NCBI GenBank assembly: GCA_900548205.1
Contig: URJS01000067.1
Location: forward strand, 1 to 13,462
Source of the DNA: an uncultured Roseburia sp.
Lineage (GTDB): Bacteria > Bacillota > Clostridia > Lachnospirales > Lachnospiraceae
Direction of reading: 5' to 3'
DNA: 13,462 nt
This document shows, piece after piece, positions 12,720 to 13,462 of this stretch. The translations under genes were made by a program, and so were the position numbers. A model generated the notes under the pieces. That model was given only the letters and a program-made list of their open reading frames with translations. It was not told where the DNA came from and searched no databases. Position 1 is the stretch's first letter; the number at the start of each line of letters is the position of its first letter.

Positions 12720-13462
12720 TTAGGGCTTCGTTGATTGTTGCGTTGGCAACCCCACCGCGATGGTCGTGCCCTTGTCCGAGCTTTCCTCCACCCAAACGGA
12801 GCCGCCATGGAGATTGGCGATCTCCCATACCAGAGAAAGCCCCAGTCCCGCGCCGCCGTACTCGCGGCTGCGGGACTTGTCTACCCGGAAGAAGGGATGA
12901 AAAATGCTCCGCTGATATTCCTCCGGAATGCCGCAGCCGGTGTCGGAAACGCGAATGATGCACTTTTCCTGCCCCTGTGCAAGCTCGACCCGCACTGAGC
13001 CGCCGGGGCGGTTGTATTTGACGGCGTTCTCCGTCAGGTTGAAGAGCAGACGGTAGATCAGCGCGTCGCTGCCGATCAGGGAGCCGTCGCCCTCCGCATC
13101 CAGCGTGACGCCGCGCTTCTCCGCCAGCGGCGCAAGATCCGTAAAGATTTCCTCGATCATAGGAGCAAGCTGGATTCGCTCATTCCGTGCCACCTGCTGC
13201 AAATTGCTCATTTCCAACAGTGTCTTGGTCATCTGCGTCAGCCTCTCAGTCTGCTCGCGCAGGAGGGTGAGAAACTCCGCAGTCTCCGGTAGCACGTCAG
13301 GGTGCTCTGAGGAAAACAGCTCCAGCTGCGCCTGCATTAGTGCCAGCGGCGTGCGCAGCTCGTGGGCGGCGTTGCCGGTGAACTGCCGCTGGGCGGCAAA
13401 GGCGTTATTCAGCCGCTCCAGCATCTGGTTGAACGAGCGGCTCAGCTGCCGGAACTCCGAAA
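12720..13462 (-). CDS. Sensor histidine kinase, 5' part cut by window edge
   Basis: A membrane two-component sensor of the HAMP-HisKA-HATPase type; 246 residues are present and the frame enters from the right edge with no start. It begins inside a HAMP domain (FRQLSRSFNQMLERLNNAF). The phosphorylated histidine is in the H box GNAAHELRTPLAL. The N box is NLTENAVKYN, G1 is DTGCGIP, and the F/G2 boxes are FHPFFRVDKSR and GGAGLGLSLV. All catalytic motifs look intact. The sensor and membrane part and the response regulator would lie to the right. Its GC-rich codon use differs from the chromosome on the left. It is probably IME cargo, for example sensing an antimicrobial peptide, but the signal is unknown. 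Confidence 0.92.
   Translation of the reverse strand, partial: SEFRQLSRSFNQMLERLNNAFAAQRQFTGNAAHELRTPLALMQAQLELFSSEHPDVLPETAEFLTLLREQTERLTQMTKTLLEMSNLQQVARNERIQLAPMIEEIFTDLAPLAEKRGVTLDAEGDGSLIGSDALIYRLLFNLTENAVKYNRPGGSVRVELAQGQEKCIIRVSDTGCGIPEEYQRSIFHPFFRVDKSRSREYGGAGLGLSLVWEIANLHGGSVWVEESSDKGTTIAVGLPTQQSTKP

Larger units (their letters stand above)
6940..13462. mobile_element. Integrative mobilizable element, left end to beyond window
   Basis: Tyrosine integrase, Cro/CI-type repressor, HTH/excisionase-like protein, RepA-like ATPase with iterons, oriT-like region and MobV relaxase form the usual backbone of an IME. No conjugation pore genes are seen, so transfer would need a helper. The left boundary is placed between the terminator at 6939 and the Int arm-type repeats. 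No direct repeat could be matched because the right end is outside the window. The DNA is visibly GC-richer than the chromosomal part, especially at the histidine kinase. Confidence 0.75.

Overview
The window reads as chromosome from a low-to-mid GC, flagellated gut-type Clostridium relative (Lachnospiraceae is my best guess). The grounds are strong AGGAGG-type ribosome sites, sigma-A promoters, one sigma-28 (flagellar) promoter, a cytoplasmic GH2 glycosidase, and a mobile element of the kind common in that family. The species cannot be named from sequence alone.

Positions 1-6625 are chromosomal. They hold mgtE (minus, cut by the left edge) behind a near-consensus promoter and an unusual leader; a GH2 beta-galactosidase-like gene; a FliD-C-terminus-like gene behind a sigma-28 promoter; mnmA (tRNA 2-thiouridylase); and a Cof-type HAD phosphatase (minus) whose 3' end overlaps mnmA by 20 bp. 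Positions 6626-6939 hold no convincing protein gene. They contain a plus-strand multi-stem RNA candidate followed by a strong intrinsic terminator.

From about 6940 to the right edge lies an integrative mobilizable element (IME). The minus-strand tyrosine integrase sits at the left end next to short Int arm-type repeats and follows a Cro/CI-type repressor gene. A divergent promoter region flanked by a perfect 12-bp inverted repeat separates the repressor from a plus-strand operon. That operon encodes a small HTH protein (excisionase candidate), a RepA-like AAA ATPase, a small conserved-looking protein, a MobV-type relaxase and a 91-aa protein of unknown function. A GC-rich 9-bp iteron cluster (10275-10347) follows the ATPase gene. 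A hairpin-dense, oriT-like region with a MobV-like nick motif precedes the relaxase gene. A sensor histidine kinase (minus, cut by the right edge) is probably cargo.

The integrase would insert and excise the element, the repressor would hold the operon off, the ATPase and iterons would serve replication, and the relaxase and oriT would serve transfer using a helper's conjugation pore. Two lesions suggest the copy may be decaying: an in-frame TGA splits the relaxase, and the best start of the ATPase gene lies in a different frame from its body. The right end, attachment sites and rest of the cargo are outside the window.
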